A stretch of DNA of 12,858 nucleotides from JBBILU01 sp037444775 (GTDB taxonomy: Bacteria; Patescibacteriota; Gracilibacteria; BD1-5; UBA6164). Of this stretch, positions 1-6,884 are shown piece after piece. The translations under genes and the position numbers were made by a program. Every line of letters starts with the position of its first letter. Within the stretch, counting starts at the first letter, position 1. Location of the stretch: NCBI GenBank assembly GCA_037444775.1, contig JBBILU010000032.1:1-12858 (forward strand). The letters run 5' to 3'. Below the pieces are notes generated by a model. The model was not told the DNA's origin and did no database searches. It saw nothing but the letters and a program-made list of their open reading frames with translations.

Positions 1-90
1 GTTCCACAATTAACTCAATTTAAGCAAATAGTAAAAATATGAATTAATTGGAAAAAAGAAGAAAAAAGTTTTGAAGTAGAAATAGTTTAG
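1..90 (+). CDS. C-terminal end of an unknown gene (partial)
   Basis: The reading frame is open from the first base to a TAG at 88-90 and gives 29 residues ending WKKEEKSFEVEIV, with one in-frame TGA read as glycine. The start lies outside the window. The alternating hydrophobic and charged tail looks like a beta strand end, as seen at the C-termini of some pilin-like proteins, but that is only an impression. It is followed by a poor region and does not overlap the next + strand gene. The product cannot be identified from so short a piece. Confidence 0.45.
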
Positions 91-243
91 AAAATTTTTT
101 TAGAGATGTCCATTTATGGCATCTGAATTCAATACCCAAATGCAATTTTTTGAAAATTCTAAAAAGAGAAATATTAGGAATATTTTTAAAAAATTTGTAA
201 TGATAAGAAAAAATCTTAATATTCAAAATGTAGTTTTAATAAA

Positions 244-375
244 CTATGAAAAGTGTACTTGATTAGCTGTAAGAAAGCCGAGTATTTCTCTGGGAGAGTC
301 TGCAATTATATTGCAGACTCTTTCTATTTGTTCTTGAATATAATCAGCAAAATCCGTACCTTTTGGAAAACATCA
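244..375 (-). pseudogene. Decayed IS30-family transposase, C-terminal remnant
   Basis: On the minus strand a 43-codon open stretch ends at a TAG (forward CTA at 244-246). It reads CFPKGTDF at its start and SPREILGFLTANQVHF at its end. IS30-family DDE transposases typically finish with YFPKGTDF, then about 20 residues, then NNRPRKxLGYxTPxEVF, so order, spacing and end point all agree. A TAA at 376-378 closes the frame upstream and the catalytic core is not readable in any frame, so this is a fragment; the RPR motif is also changed to SPR. It is the only mobile-element trace in the window. No clear terminal inverted repeats or target duplication could be defined. Confidence 0.6.
295..321. repeat. 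Perfect inverted repeat, 11-bp arms, 5-nt loop
   Basis: The arms AGAGTCTGCAA and TTGCAGACTCT are separated by TTATA. On the + strand the right arm is followed by TTTCTATTTG, so it could act as a terminator for the gene ending at 90. It also lies inside the transposase remnant read on the minus strand, where it encodes ERVCNIIADS, so it may be partly a coding coincidence. Confidence 0.5.
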
Positions 376-424
376 TTAAAATCATATTTGAAATGAGACA
401 ATACAAATCGTAGAAAAAAATCAT

Positions 425-452
425 TTGAAAAAAAAACTTTTATAAATATATT
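425..452 (+). promoter_or_regulatory. Candidate promoter of the 485-2866 operon
   Basis: TTGAAA at 425-430 and TATATT at 447-452 are separated by 16 bp, which would place transcription start near 459, about 26 nt before the ATG at 485. In DNA this AT-rich such matches arise easily, so support is weak and rests mostly on position. Confidence 0.3.
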
Positions 453-484
453 ATTATCCGTTATTTTTTAAAATATTATTTTTT

Positions 485-1075
485 ATGGAATTTATAATTT
501 TTTCACTATTTTCTTGAATATTCTCAGCTTTGATTTCTATATTTTTTAGAATTATGGAATTAAAAAAGAAAAAACTTTTTTTCTTAAGCCATTTTTTGTT
601 TCAAATAATTAATATTTGAATTTTTATTTATTTGTATTTTAGCAAATTTAAAAATTATGCTATAGAAATTTCTTGAATTGAAATAAGTGGTTTTTTTATT
701 TTACTTTTTTTGTGTTTTGTAAGTTTTTTTATTATAAAAATGTTTTTTGAATCTTTTTCTAAAGAAAGTCTTTTTGCAAGCAAAGAGGAAATAGAAGCCT
801 TAATGCCTGAAATAAAAGAAACAATGTGAGAAAAAGTAAAAATGGTTTCTTTTTCTGATGGGAAAAAAGATATTATTGAAAATATGCAAAAAGAAATAGA
901 TTCTTTGGAAGATGAAAAATTGAAAAAAGATATGCTAAAAAAGTTTGCTAAAATGCAAAAAGAAGAAAAAGAATACAGATTCAATATGGCAATGATAGAA
1001 ATTTATTGAATAATTGACGAATTTTACCAGAAGAACAATGAAAAACAATGAAAAAAATTTACAAAAATAAAATAG
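485..1075 (+). CDS. Three-helix membrane protein with charged helical tail
   Basis: The 196-residue product (TGA as glycine) has three strongly hydrophobic segments at about residues 1-22, 31-52 and 66-88, followed by a Lys/Glu-rich region (about 90-196) that looks helical and possibly coiled coil (IDSLEDEKLKKDMLKKF, with heptad-like spacing). No enzymatic motif is visible and I do not recognise a family. It is first in a tight + strand run with an unknown protein (28-bp overlap), an ABC ATPase and a Fur-type regulator. It is the only membrane protein of that run and so a possible membrane partner of the ATPase, although three helices are fewer than a normal ABC-2 permease half. There is no Shine-Dalgarno sequence; the ATG was chosen because it begins the first hydrophobic segment. 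Confidence 0.75.
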
Positions 1076-1755
1076 AAAATATTCCAAAAACAGATATTTT
1101 TGATAATAAATTTCTTTTTGAAATATTGAATTCAAATGTAAACCATATTTGAATTGAAATTATTTATATGAAAGATTTGCTTGAAAAAAAGAAAAATTAC
1201 GATATTTTAGAAAAAATAAAAATTCATCCAGCAATGTATGAACAAGTTTATTCAGCAAAAGATGAGCTAAAAATATTTGAAGAATTGTTTAATGATGCAA
1301 TAAATAATAATAAAAAAATTCATTTAGTTTGAATAACACTTGATGAAGAAGTAAAAATATTAGAAAATTATTATAATAGTTTGAATTTTTTTAAAGAAGA
1401 AATAAATTGTTTTGAAGTAGATTTTTCTAAAGTTTTGTTTTCAGCTTCGGTAAATATAGAAAATTTAATTCGGAGATGAAGTGATTACAAAAGAATGTGA
1501 AAACAAATTTTTTTCAATCCACCAATTAGAGAATCTGGGCAAACAAAAGCACTTTTTAAATGAATAAATAGATGAGTAATTGCTTGAATAAATCTTTTTT
1601 CTTGAAATATCAACTTAGAAAATATAGAAATATTTTTAAAAAATTGTATTCTAGAAGAGCATATTTTAGCTATTACTTTAGCAAAAGTTCTTTGTTATAA
1701 TTTAGAAGATTTTGGTTTAGAATGAGAAAAAAGTGATTTGATTATTGAACTATAA
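1048..1755 (+). CDS. Hypothetical protein, probably cytosolic
   Basis: This 235-residue frame starts at an ATG inside the end of the previous gene (28-bp overlap, different frame) and stops 28 bp before the ABC ATPase, so it is very likely co-transcribed and perhaps translationally coupled. It has no signal peptide or membrane segment. It is rich in Lys, Glu, Asn and Ile, with an N-terminal mainly helical part and a more Gly-containing C-terminal third (around FFNPPIRESGQTKALFKGI and GVIAGINLFSGNINLENIEI). One arginine is written CGG, a rare codon here. I recognise no family or catalytic motif. Many in-frame TGA codons exclude a reading under the standard code. Confidence 0.75.
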
Positions 1756-1783
1756 AATTTTATTTTTTTTAAAACAAAAAGTT

Positions 1784-2503
1784 ATGTCAAAAATTTTAGA
1801 AGTAAAAAATATTAGCAAAATCTTAGCTAAAAAAGAAGTTTTAAAAAATATTAGTTTTTCTGTAAACAAATGAGAAATTTATTGATTTCTTTGACCAAAT
1901 TGAGCTTGAAAAACTACAACAATGAAATGTATAATGTGATTAATTATTCCAGAGTCTTGAGAAATAAAAGTTTTCTGAGAAGATTGATTAACAATAGAAG
2001 CAAAGAAAAAAGTAGGTTTTATGCCTGAAAATACATATTTATATAAACATTTAACTTGAGAAGAATTTCTTAGATTTAACTGAAAATTTTTTAATTTGAA
2101 ATGAGAAATTTTAGAGAAAAAGATTGATGAATTATTTACTAAAGTGTGACTTGAACATTGAAGAAAAAAATATTTAAAAGAATATTCTAAATGAATGTTA
2201 CAAAGAATTTGACTTGCACAATCAATAATTAACGAACCAAAATTGCTTTTTCTTGATGAGCCAATGAGTTGACTTGATCCAATTTGAAGAAAAAAAATAA
2301 AAGATTTGCTTGTAGAATTAAGAGATTCTTGAACAACTATTTTTTTCAATACTCATATTTTGGCTGATGTTGAAAGTATTTGTGATAAAATAGCCATTAT
2401 TAATAAATGAAAAATTATTATAGCTGATGAAAAGGTAAAAGATATAAAAATGCCTTTAGAAGATTATTTTATGAAATGTGTTTTGGATAGTGAAGAAAAT
2501 TAA
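1784..2503 (+). CDS. ABC transporter ATP-binding protein
   Basis: The 239-residue protein is a complete ABC nucleotide-binding domain: Walker A GPNGAGKTT (37-45, both variable glycines written TGA), an equivalent of the Q loop at FMPENTYLY (79-87, Glu in place of Gln), the signature YSKGMLQR (134-141), Walker B LLFLDEP (154-160), D loop SGLD (162-165) and H-loop histidine 191 in FFNTH. The EYSKGMxQR signature and short length resemble ATPases of ABC-2 type exporters (the CcmA/NatA-like group). No permease gene is adjacent: upstream lie an unknown protein and a three-helix membrane protein, downstream a Fur-type regulator 24 bp away. The substrate is unknown. It is the best single proof of the TGA-to-glycine code in this window. 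Confidence 0.93.
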
Positions 2504-2527
2504 AACTTATAAATAATTCAAAAATAG

Positions 2528-2866
2528 ATGAAAACTCACTTTTATATAGATGAAATAATAAATATTTGTGAAGATAAACATTTAACTGTGGAGGAAATTT
2601 TTGAGCAAATAAAAATAAATTTTCAGGATGCCTGAAAATCTACAATATATAGAAATGTTGAACAACTAGCTAAAAAATGAATTTTAAAAAAAGTTATCTG
2701 AGTATGAAAAAAAGCATATTTTGAAAAAGATAAATGAAATCATATTCATTTAATTGATTTAGAAACTTGAAAAATTACAGATTTAGATGAAAAGATTCAA
2801 ATAAAACTTCCTGAATATTTTGATGCAAAAAGTTTTGATATAAAAATTTTTTGAACTTTTAAATAA
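2528..2866 (+). CDS. Fur-family transcriptional regulator, metal sites degenerate
   Basis: The 112-residue protein matches the Fur fold: a winged helix with LTVEEIFEQI (19-28), the DNA-reading motif STIYRNVEQLAKKGILKKV (38-56) and a wing ending KKAYFEKD (61-68), then the dimerisation entry NHIHLIDLETGKI (71-83). In classical Fur, Zur or PerR this last part is HHHLICxxCG with a CxxC structural zinc site. Here the first histidine is Asn, the third residue is Ile and neither cysteine is present, so structural zinc and probably normal metal sensing are lost. It is also shorter at the C-terminus than the usual 130-150 residues. It follows the ABC ATPase by 24 bp and probably controls its own operon, although no operator could be recognised. 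Confidence 0.82.
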
Positions 2867-2872
2867 AAAAAT

Positions 2873-2900
2873 TTGCTTGTATTTCATAATTTTTTATATT
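2873..2900 (+). promoter_or_regulatory. Candidate pyrB promoter
   Basis: TTGCTT at 2873-2878 and TATATT at 2895-2900 lie 16 bp apart, just after the Fur-type gene ends. Transcription would start near 2907 and give a leader of about 140 nt before pyrB. Only the -10 match and the position support it. Confidence 0.35.
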
Positions 2901-2930
2901 CTATTTTTAAGTATTTCTTAAAAAATTTTT

Positions 2931-3020
2931 ATGAAAAATTTAAAAATAAATAATTTTTCTCTACAAACTTGAAATGCTTTTTGCTTTTTATTTTTTCAAA
3001 ACTCTAATTTTTATAATTAG
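2931..3020 (+). CDS. Possible leader peptide of pyrB (29 aa)
   Basis: An ATG at 2931 opens a 29-codon frame whose TAG (3018-3020) falls in the 3' arm of the terminator hairpin just before pyrB. The codons for FCFLFFQ (2979-2999) form a U-rich run, TTTTTGCTTTTTATTTTTTC, directly before the hairpin. This is the arrangement of the enterobacterial pyrBI leader, where a U-rich pause track and a coupled ribosome let polymerase pass the terminator when UTP is low. In a genome this AT-rich a short U-rich ORF can arise by chance, and there is no ribosome-binding sequence, so translation is unproven. Confidence 0.35.
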
Positions 3021-3030
3021 AGTTTTTTTA
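2998..3030 (+). terminator. Intrinsic terminator or attenuator before pyrB
   Basis: ACTCTAATT (3001-3009) pairs perfectly with AATTAGAGT (3015-3023) around a 5-nt loop, extended by AAA/TTT, and is followed by a run of T. It lies 132 nt after the Fur-type gene and 20 nt before the pyrB ATG. It could end the upstream operon, or act as an attenuator if transcription starts near 2907. Confidence 0.75.
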
Positions 3031-3049
3031 TTTTTTTACTTTTCGGATT

Positions 3050-3973
3050 ATGAAAAAGTTAGCTTTTAAAGATATTCTTCATACTAAACAATTTAGTAGA
3101 GAAGATTTGGAATTAATTTTTGAAACTGCTTATGATATGGAAAAAATTCTTTCTTGAGAAAAAAAATGAAAACCTCTTGAATGAAATATTATGGCTTCTA
3201 TGTTTTATGAACCTTCAACAAGAACAAGACTTAGTTTTGAGTCAGCAATGCTAAGACTTTGATGAAGTGTAATTACTGTTTCTGAAAGTTCTACTTGTAG
3301 TTTGTCAAAATGAGAAACATTAGAAGACAATGCTAAAATAGTTTCAATTTATGCTGATATTATTGTAATGAGACATCCAGAAGCATATAGTGTTGAGAAA
3401 ACAGCTTTAGCAACTAGTAAACCAGTTATAAATGCTTGAGATTGACCTCATGAACATCCAACTCAAGCTTTACTTGATATTTACACAATTTTAAAAGAAA
3501 AGTGAAGATTAAATAATTTAAAAATTTCAATTGTGTGAGATTTGAAATATTGAAGAACAACTCATTCTTTAGTTTTTTTACTTTGACTTTTTGAAAATGT
3601 TGAATTTACTTTTATTTCTCCAGAAGAATTAAAAATGCCAGAAAAAGTTATTTCTTTTTTAAACGAAAAAAATATAGTTTTTTCAGAAACTACGGATTAT
3701 AAAAAATGAGTTGAAAATGCTGATGTTTTGTATGTTACAAGAATTCAAAAAGAAAGATTTCCTGATTTATCTGAATATGAAAAAGTGAAGAATTTATTTA
3801 TATTAGATTTAAACATTTTGTGAGAAAATAAAAATGTTACTATTATGCATCCACTTCCCCGTGTTAATGAAGTAAAAGAAGAAATAGACGAACTTCCAAA
3901 TTCAGCTTATTTTAGACAAGCAACTAACGGAGTTCCTATAAGAATGGCTTTGTTGAGTTTATTGTTAAATTAA
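3050..3973 (+). CDS. pyrB: Aspartate carbamoyltransferase catalytic chain
   Basis: The 307-residue enzyme joins carbamoyl phosphate and L-aspartate to N-carbamoyl-aspartate, the committed step of pyrimidine synthesis. Diagnostic motifs are all present: carbamoyl-phosphate loop STRTR (56-60), the mobile-loop lysine in LSKGETLED (85-93), MRHPEAY (107-113), GPHEHPTQALLD (132-143), GDLKYGRTTHS (163-173), HPLPR (267-271) and RQATNGVPIRMALL near the end (289-302). The length is normal for the family. Fourteen glycines are written TGA and one GGA. No regulatory pyrI or other pyrimidine gene is nearby, so the enzyme probably acts as an unregulated trimer, with control possibly at the leader upstream. 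The ATG is preceded by CGGATT, only a weak ribosome-binding resemblance. Confidence 0.95.
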
Positions 3974-3983
3974 GAGAAAAAAC

Positions 3984-4018
3984 AAGAAAGTCCTAATTTA
4001 TTAAATTAGGCCTTTCTT
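3984..4018 (+). terminator. Intrinsic terminator after pyrB
   Basis: AAGAAAG plus CCTAATTT (3984-3999) pairs with AAATTAGG plus CTTTCTT (4003-4018) with one internal mismatch and a 3-nt loop. It starts 11 nt after the pyrB stop. Because the stem is nearly symmetric it may also serve the convergent minus-strand small gene ending at 4029. Confidence 0.8.
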
Positions 4019-4028
4019 TAAGGAAAAA

Positions 4029-4223
4029 TTAAGAATCTTTTCATCAATTAGTTGGGGCTGGGACTTCATTCCATTCATCTTCTGGAATGTCTTTTAGTAA
4101 AATTTCTATATTTTTTCTATGTTGTTCTAGTGTAAGCTCAACTTGTTGATTTTCATTTTCATCTGGAGGTATTGATATTCCCTTATTTGAAAGAAGTCTC
4201 ATAAAAATATCTCATAATCACAT
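4029..4223 (-). CDS. Small acidic hypothetical protein
   Basis: The 64-residue minus-strand frame (TGA as glycine) begins MGLGDIFMRLLSNKG and ends EDEWNEVPAPTNGGKDS. It is acidic and probably soluble, with a helical middle (VELTLEQHRKNIEILLKDI), and resembles no family I know. The frame stays open to an ATG at 4319, but a strong promoter-like sequence (4310-4338) would place transcription start near 4303, inside that extension, so the internal start at 4223 is preferred. A second in-frame ATG at 4202 (MRLLSNKG) is equally possible. It stands alone, convergent with pyrB and divergent from the PolA-like gene. Confidence 0.6.
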
Positions 4224-4309
4224 AAATTCTTTTAAATTATTAAAATAAAATATTTGTATTAAAAAACTTTCTAAAATAAACTTTATTTTGGTAGTTTTTA
4301 TACATAAAT

Positions 4310-4338
4310 ATCTTAGCATAATTATTTTTTATTTGCAA
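4310..4338 (-). promoter_or_regulatory. Extended -10 promoter of the small acidic gene
   Basis: On the minus strand TTGCAA (4333-4338) is followed after 17 bp by TAAGAT (4310-4315), preceded by an extended -10 TG (TATGCTAAGAT). Transcription would start near 4303, leaving an 80-nt leader to the ATG at 4223. The -10 overlaps the upstream in-frame ATG and thereby excludes it as start. Confidence 0.55.
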
Positions 4339-4407
4339 ACATTTTCCCTAAAAAATTTTAAAAATAAGACTTGAAACATTTTTTTTGCAAAATCTTGTTT
4401 TTTAATT

Positions 4408-4440
4408 AGAGTAAAGAAAATATTTTCTTACTCTTTTTTT
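4408..4440 (+). terminator. Terminator-like hairpin abutting the PolA-like start codon
   Basis: AGAGTAA-A-GAAAAT (4408-4421) pairs with ATTTTC-TTACTCT (4422-4434), one A bulged, and continues into seven T residues that end exactly at the ATG of the next gene (4441). No + strand gene lies between the pyrB terminator and this point, so it does not simply end an upstream gene. It is more likely an attenuator or a structure masking the start. Confidence 0.6.
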
Positions 4441-5811
4441 ATGAAAAAAATTTACTTGATAGATTGAAATTCTTTTATTTATAGAATGTTTTTTGGTCTC
4501 CCAGAATTTAGCACAAAATCTTGAAAAATCGTTAATGCAACTTTTGGGATGGCAAAATTTTTTGTTTGACAACTTACAAAAGAAAATCCCGATTATTTAA
4601 TTTTCATCAAAGATGCTAAATGAGATAATTTTAGACACAAAATTTATGCTGACTACAAAGCCACAAGAGACAGAATGCCTGATAATTTGAAAGTTCAAAT
4701 TTCAGATATTGAAACTATGATAAAAAAAATGTGAGTTAAAATAGTTGAAGTTGATTGATATGAAGCTGATGATATTATTTGAACTCTTTCTACAAGATTT
4801 GGTAAACAGTTTGAAATAGATATTTTGACAGGAGACAAAGATTTGTTTTCTCTAGTGAATGAAAATGTGAAAATTTATGATACAATGAAAAAACAAAAAT
4901 TTGGGATTTCAGAAACAAAAGAAAAATTCGGAGTTGAGCCAAATAAAATAATAGATTATTTAGCTATTTGTTGAGATAAATCAGATAATATTCCTTGAAT
5001 AGAAAGTTTTTGACCAGCAAAAGCTTGTGATTTGATAAATAATATTTGATGAATTGAAGAAATTTATAATTTACTTGAAAAAGCTTGAAATGAAGAAAAA
5101 GAAATTTTAGCTTATTTAAAAGAAAATTTTCCAGAAGAAAAAGTAAAAATTGTTTGAAAATATTTTAAATGAAAATCTTTAGAAAAATTATTACAATCAA
5201 AAGCAGTAGCTTTTTTGAGTAAAAAACTTGCAACTGTAGATTTAAGTGTAAATTTTGAATTTAATTTAGAAGATTTTAGTTTCAAAAAAGATAATTTATT
5301 AAACGATGAAGTAAAAGCATTTTTTAAAGAATTTGAATTTTTTAGCTTACTCTGAGAAGAAGAACAAAAAAGTATAAAAAAATGGCAGAATTTAGGCTTA
5401 AAAGTTAATATTATATCCGAAGATGAAGAACTAGAAAAACTATTTGAAAAAATAATACCACTCCCTAGCCCCCCCCTTCCTAAGGAGGGAGAAATTCGGG
5501 AAAAGAATAAAAAAATTATTCTTGATACAGAAACAACTTCGTTAAATATTACTGAAGCTGAACTTGTTTGAGTGAGTATTTTTCTGGATGAAAAAAATAT
5601 TTTTTATATAAATAGACTTCATCATTGACAAAAAGTTTCTGATTTCAAGTTAAAAGAATTTTTAAATAAATTACTAAATTTAGATATTTTAATAATTTGA
5701 CATAATATAAAATATGACCTAGAAATTATAGAATTGTTTTTAAATCAAGGAAAGCAAATTAATCAAAGCCTTTTTGATGAAAGTAAAATTACACAAACAA
5801 GTTTATTTTAA
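4441..5811 (+). CDS. polA: Truncated DNA polymerase I: 5'-3' exonuclease plus partial 3'-5' exonuclease, no polymerase domain
   Basis: The N-terminal 290 residues are a clear Pol I flap-exonuclease domain: LIDGNSFIYR (6-15), RHKIYADYKATRDRMP (65-80), EADDIIGTL (108-116), LTGDKDLFSLVN (129-140) and the H3TH part ICGDKSDNIPG (176-186). A second domain starts near 357 with Exo I LDTET (Asp362, Glu364) and Exo II GHNIKYD (Asn422, Asp426). It stops at residue 456, before the Exo III Asp and the whole polymerase domain; normal Pol I has about 850-930 residues. Only 154 bp separate the stop from the next gene and no polymerase sequence remains in any frame, so the missing half was lost or lies elsewhere. 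Flap removal during lagging-strand synthesis remains plausible; proofreading is not. Residues 340-355 are a GC-rich palindromic insert. Confidence 0.88.
5458..5505 (+). repeat. GC-rich palindromic element, copy A, in frame inside the PolA-like gene
   Basis: A block beginning CCACTCCCTAGCCCC and continuing through CTTCCTAAGGAGGGAG stands out in 30 percent GC surroundings. It encodes PLPSPPLPKEGEIREK (residues 340-355) in the linker between the two exonuclease domains, using CCC, CTC, GAG and CGG codons that the rest of the gene avoids. Layout (CTCCCTA, C-rich arm, CCTAAGGAG, GGGA) matches copies B (8066-8104) and C (11997-12053). Confidence 0.65.
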
Positions 5812-5857
5812 AAAAATTACCAAAAAATTGAACTAAAAAACAAATATTTAAATAAAT

Positions 5858-5880
5858 AAAAAATAGCCTCTATTTTTCTT
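5858..5880 (+). terminator. Weak terminator after the PolA-like gene
   Basis: AAAAATAG (5859-5866) and CTATTTTT (5870-5877) form an 8-bp stem with a 3-nt loop followed by CTTTACTTTTG. The stem is almost wholly A/U, so it is weak, but it sits correctly 47 nt after the stop. Confidence 0.45.
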
Positions 5881-5906
5881 TACTTTTGTTTTCAAAGTTA
5901 TATACT
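5879..5906 (+). promoter_or_regulatory. Candidate promoter of the prepilin gene
   Basis: TTTACT (5879-5884) and TATACT (5901-5906) with a 16-bp spacer would start transcription near 5913, 53 nt before the prepilin ATG. An alternative -10 (TATAAA) follows immediately. Support is limited to matches and position. Confidence 0.35.
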
Positions 5907-5965
5907 ATAAACAATTTTGTATTCTAGAAGTGCAAAAGTAATTTTATTACTAATTTTTGTATATT

Positions 5966-6772
5966 ATGAGAAATTTTAGTAAAAAGGGGTTTACTTTAGT
6001 TGAATTGCTGGTTGTAATCACAATTTTAGCAATTATCTCGGTAATAGCTTACCAAAATTTTGGTTGAGCAGTTTGAAAAGCAGTTTCGTGAAGAAAAATA
6101 CAAGATGTTTCAACAATTGAAACAGCTTTACAGCAATATAAAGCTGATAACAACTATTATCCAGCTACTGAAATAAATTCAACAACAAATTTATTTTGAT
6201 ATAATTCTGGAGCAACTGCACAACAATCAAATTCTATAAAAGTAACTTACTCTTGACAAGAAATTGCAACTATTGTTACAGCTGATACAAAATGAGGATG
6301 AGTTGTTTATTGAATTTGAACTTGGGCTACTTGATGAAGTCAAAGACAAATTTGAGCTAAATGAACTATTTCTCAAACTCTTTTATGAAAAAAATATTTG
6401 AGTAAAGATTTATACGATCCAGAGTTATGAGATTTAAAAATAAACAATATTTGATGATGAAACTCTTGAAAAATGATTGATTTATGATTATGAAGATATG
6501 TTTATGCAACTTTTAAGAAAAATACTTGAAATTGAAAATGGTCTTCTAATTTCAATTGAAATGCCTATAATATAGCATATACTGTTAGAAAAGAATGATC
6601 TGATACTTATATTACAAAAATTGTTTGAGATTATGATGCAGAGTCTTGTTATGATGATAAAGCATTTTGTCCAAATACATTAATTTGATTGTCTGATAAA
6701 GAAGAACAAAATTGAACAAGTGAAAGTGCAAATTATCATATTCCATATGCAGTTACAGATTTTAAACAATAA
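5966..6772 (+). CDS. Type IV prepilin-like protein
   Basis: The 268-residue protein begins MRNFSKKG then FTLVELLVVITILAIISVIAY, a textbook class III signal: short basic leader ending in Gly8, Phe at +1, Glu at +5 and a roughly 20-residue hydrophobic helix. It should be cut and N-methylated by a prepilin peptidase (PilD type) and assembled into a pilus or pseudopilus. The mature part is long for a major pilin (about 260 residues), rich in Gly, Thr, Ser and aromatic residues, and has two cysteines near the end, Cys228 and Cys235 (ESCYDDKAFCPN), likely a disulfide loop. More than 30 glycines are TGA. No other pilus assembly gene is adjacent. Such pili are common in CPR bacteria for attachment, motility or DNA uptake; the role here is inferred. 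Confidence 0.9.
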
Positions 6773-6777
6773 TTTTT

Positions 6778-6810
6778 AAAAAAGCTGAAAAAATTTTTTC
6801 AGCTTTTTTT
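6778..6810 (+). terminator. Intrinsic terminator after the prepilin gene
   Basis: The palindrome AAAAAAGCTGAAAAAA (6778-6793) with its exact complement (6794-6809) starts 5 nt after the prepilin stop and ends in a run of T. The core GCTGAAAA/TTTTCAGC makes the effective stem. It can work in both directions. Confidence 0.85.
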
Positions 6811-6821
6811 TGGTAAAAAAT

Positions 6822-6860
6822 TTTACTTTATACAAAAAAATATTATAAATATGCTATCTT
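6822..6860 (+). promoter_or_regulatory. Candidate promoter region of the DUF4143-like gene
   Basis: Two -10 candidates lie in the 75-bp gap: TATAAA at 6844-6849 with TTTACT 16 bp upstream (6822-6827), and an extended -10 TATGCTATCTT (6850-6860) resembling the TATGNTA boxes of the minus-strand promoters at 4310 and 10137. Transcription would start between 6856 and 6868, 15-30 nt before the ATG. Confidence 0.35.
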
Positions 6861-6884
6861 ACAAAATAACATATATTTAGATTT

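Larger units (their letters stand above)
91..484. other. Gene-poor stretch with transposase remnant
   Basis: Between the tail of the first gene and the ATG at 485 no convincing intact gene is visible. A + strand frame (116-343) is open for 75 codons with TGA as glycine, but it lies antisense to a recognisable transposase remnant (244-375) and resembles nothing known. The stretch also holds a strong inverted repeat at 295-321 and a possible promoter at 425-452. Confidence 0.5.

Noticed and set aside
44..226. 60-codon minus-strand frame, Phe/Lys rich
   Set aside because: Composition is what any AT-rich strand gives; it overlaps the tail of the + strand gene ending at 90 and has no recognisable motif.
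116..343. 75-codon + strand frame starting MASEFNTQMQFF
   Set aside because: It runs antisense across the IS30-like remnant and through a perfect inverted repeat, resembles no protein, and has unconvincing composition.
655..2349. Minus-strand frames opposite the 485-2503 genes
   Set aside because: They are antisense shadows of genes with clear motifs (membrane protein, ABC ATPase); their Phe/Ser/Ile-rich composition is the complement of Lys/Asp/Glu-rich coding.
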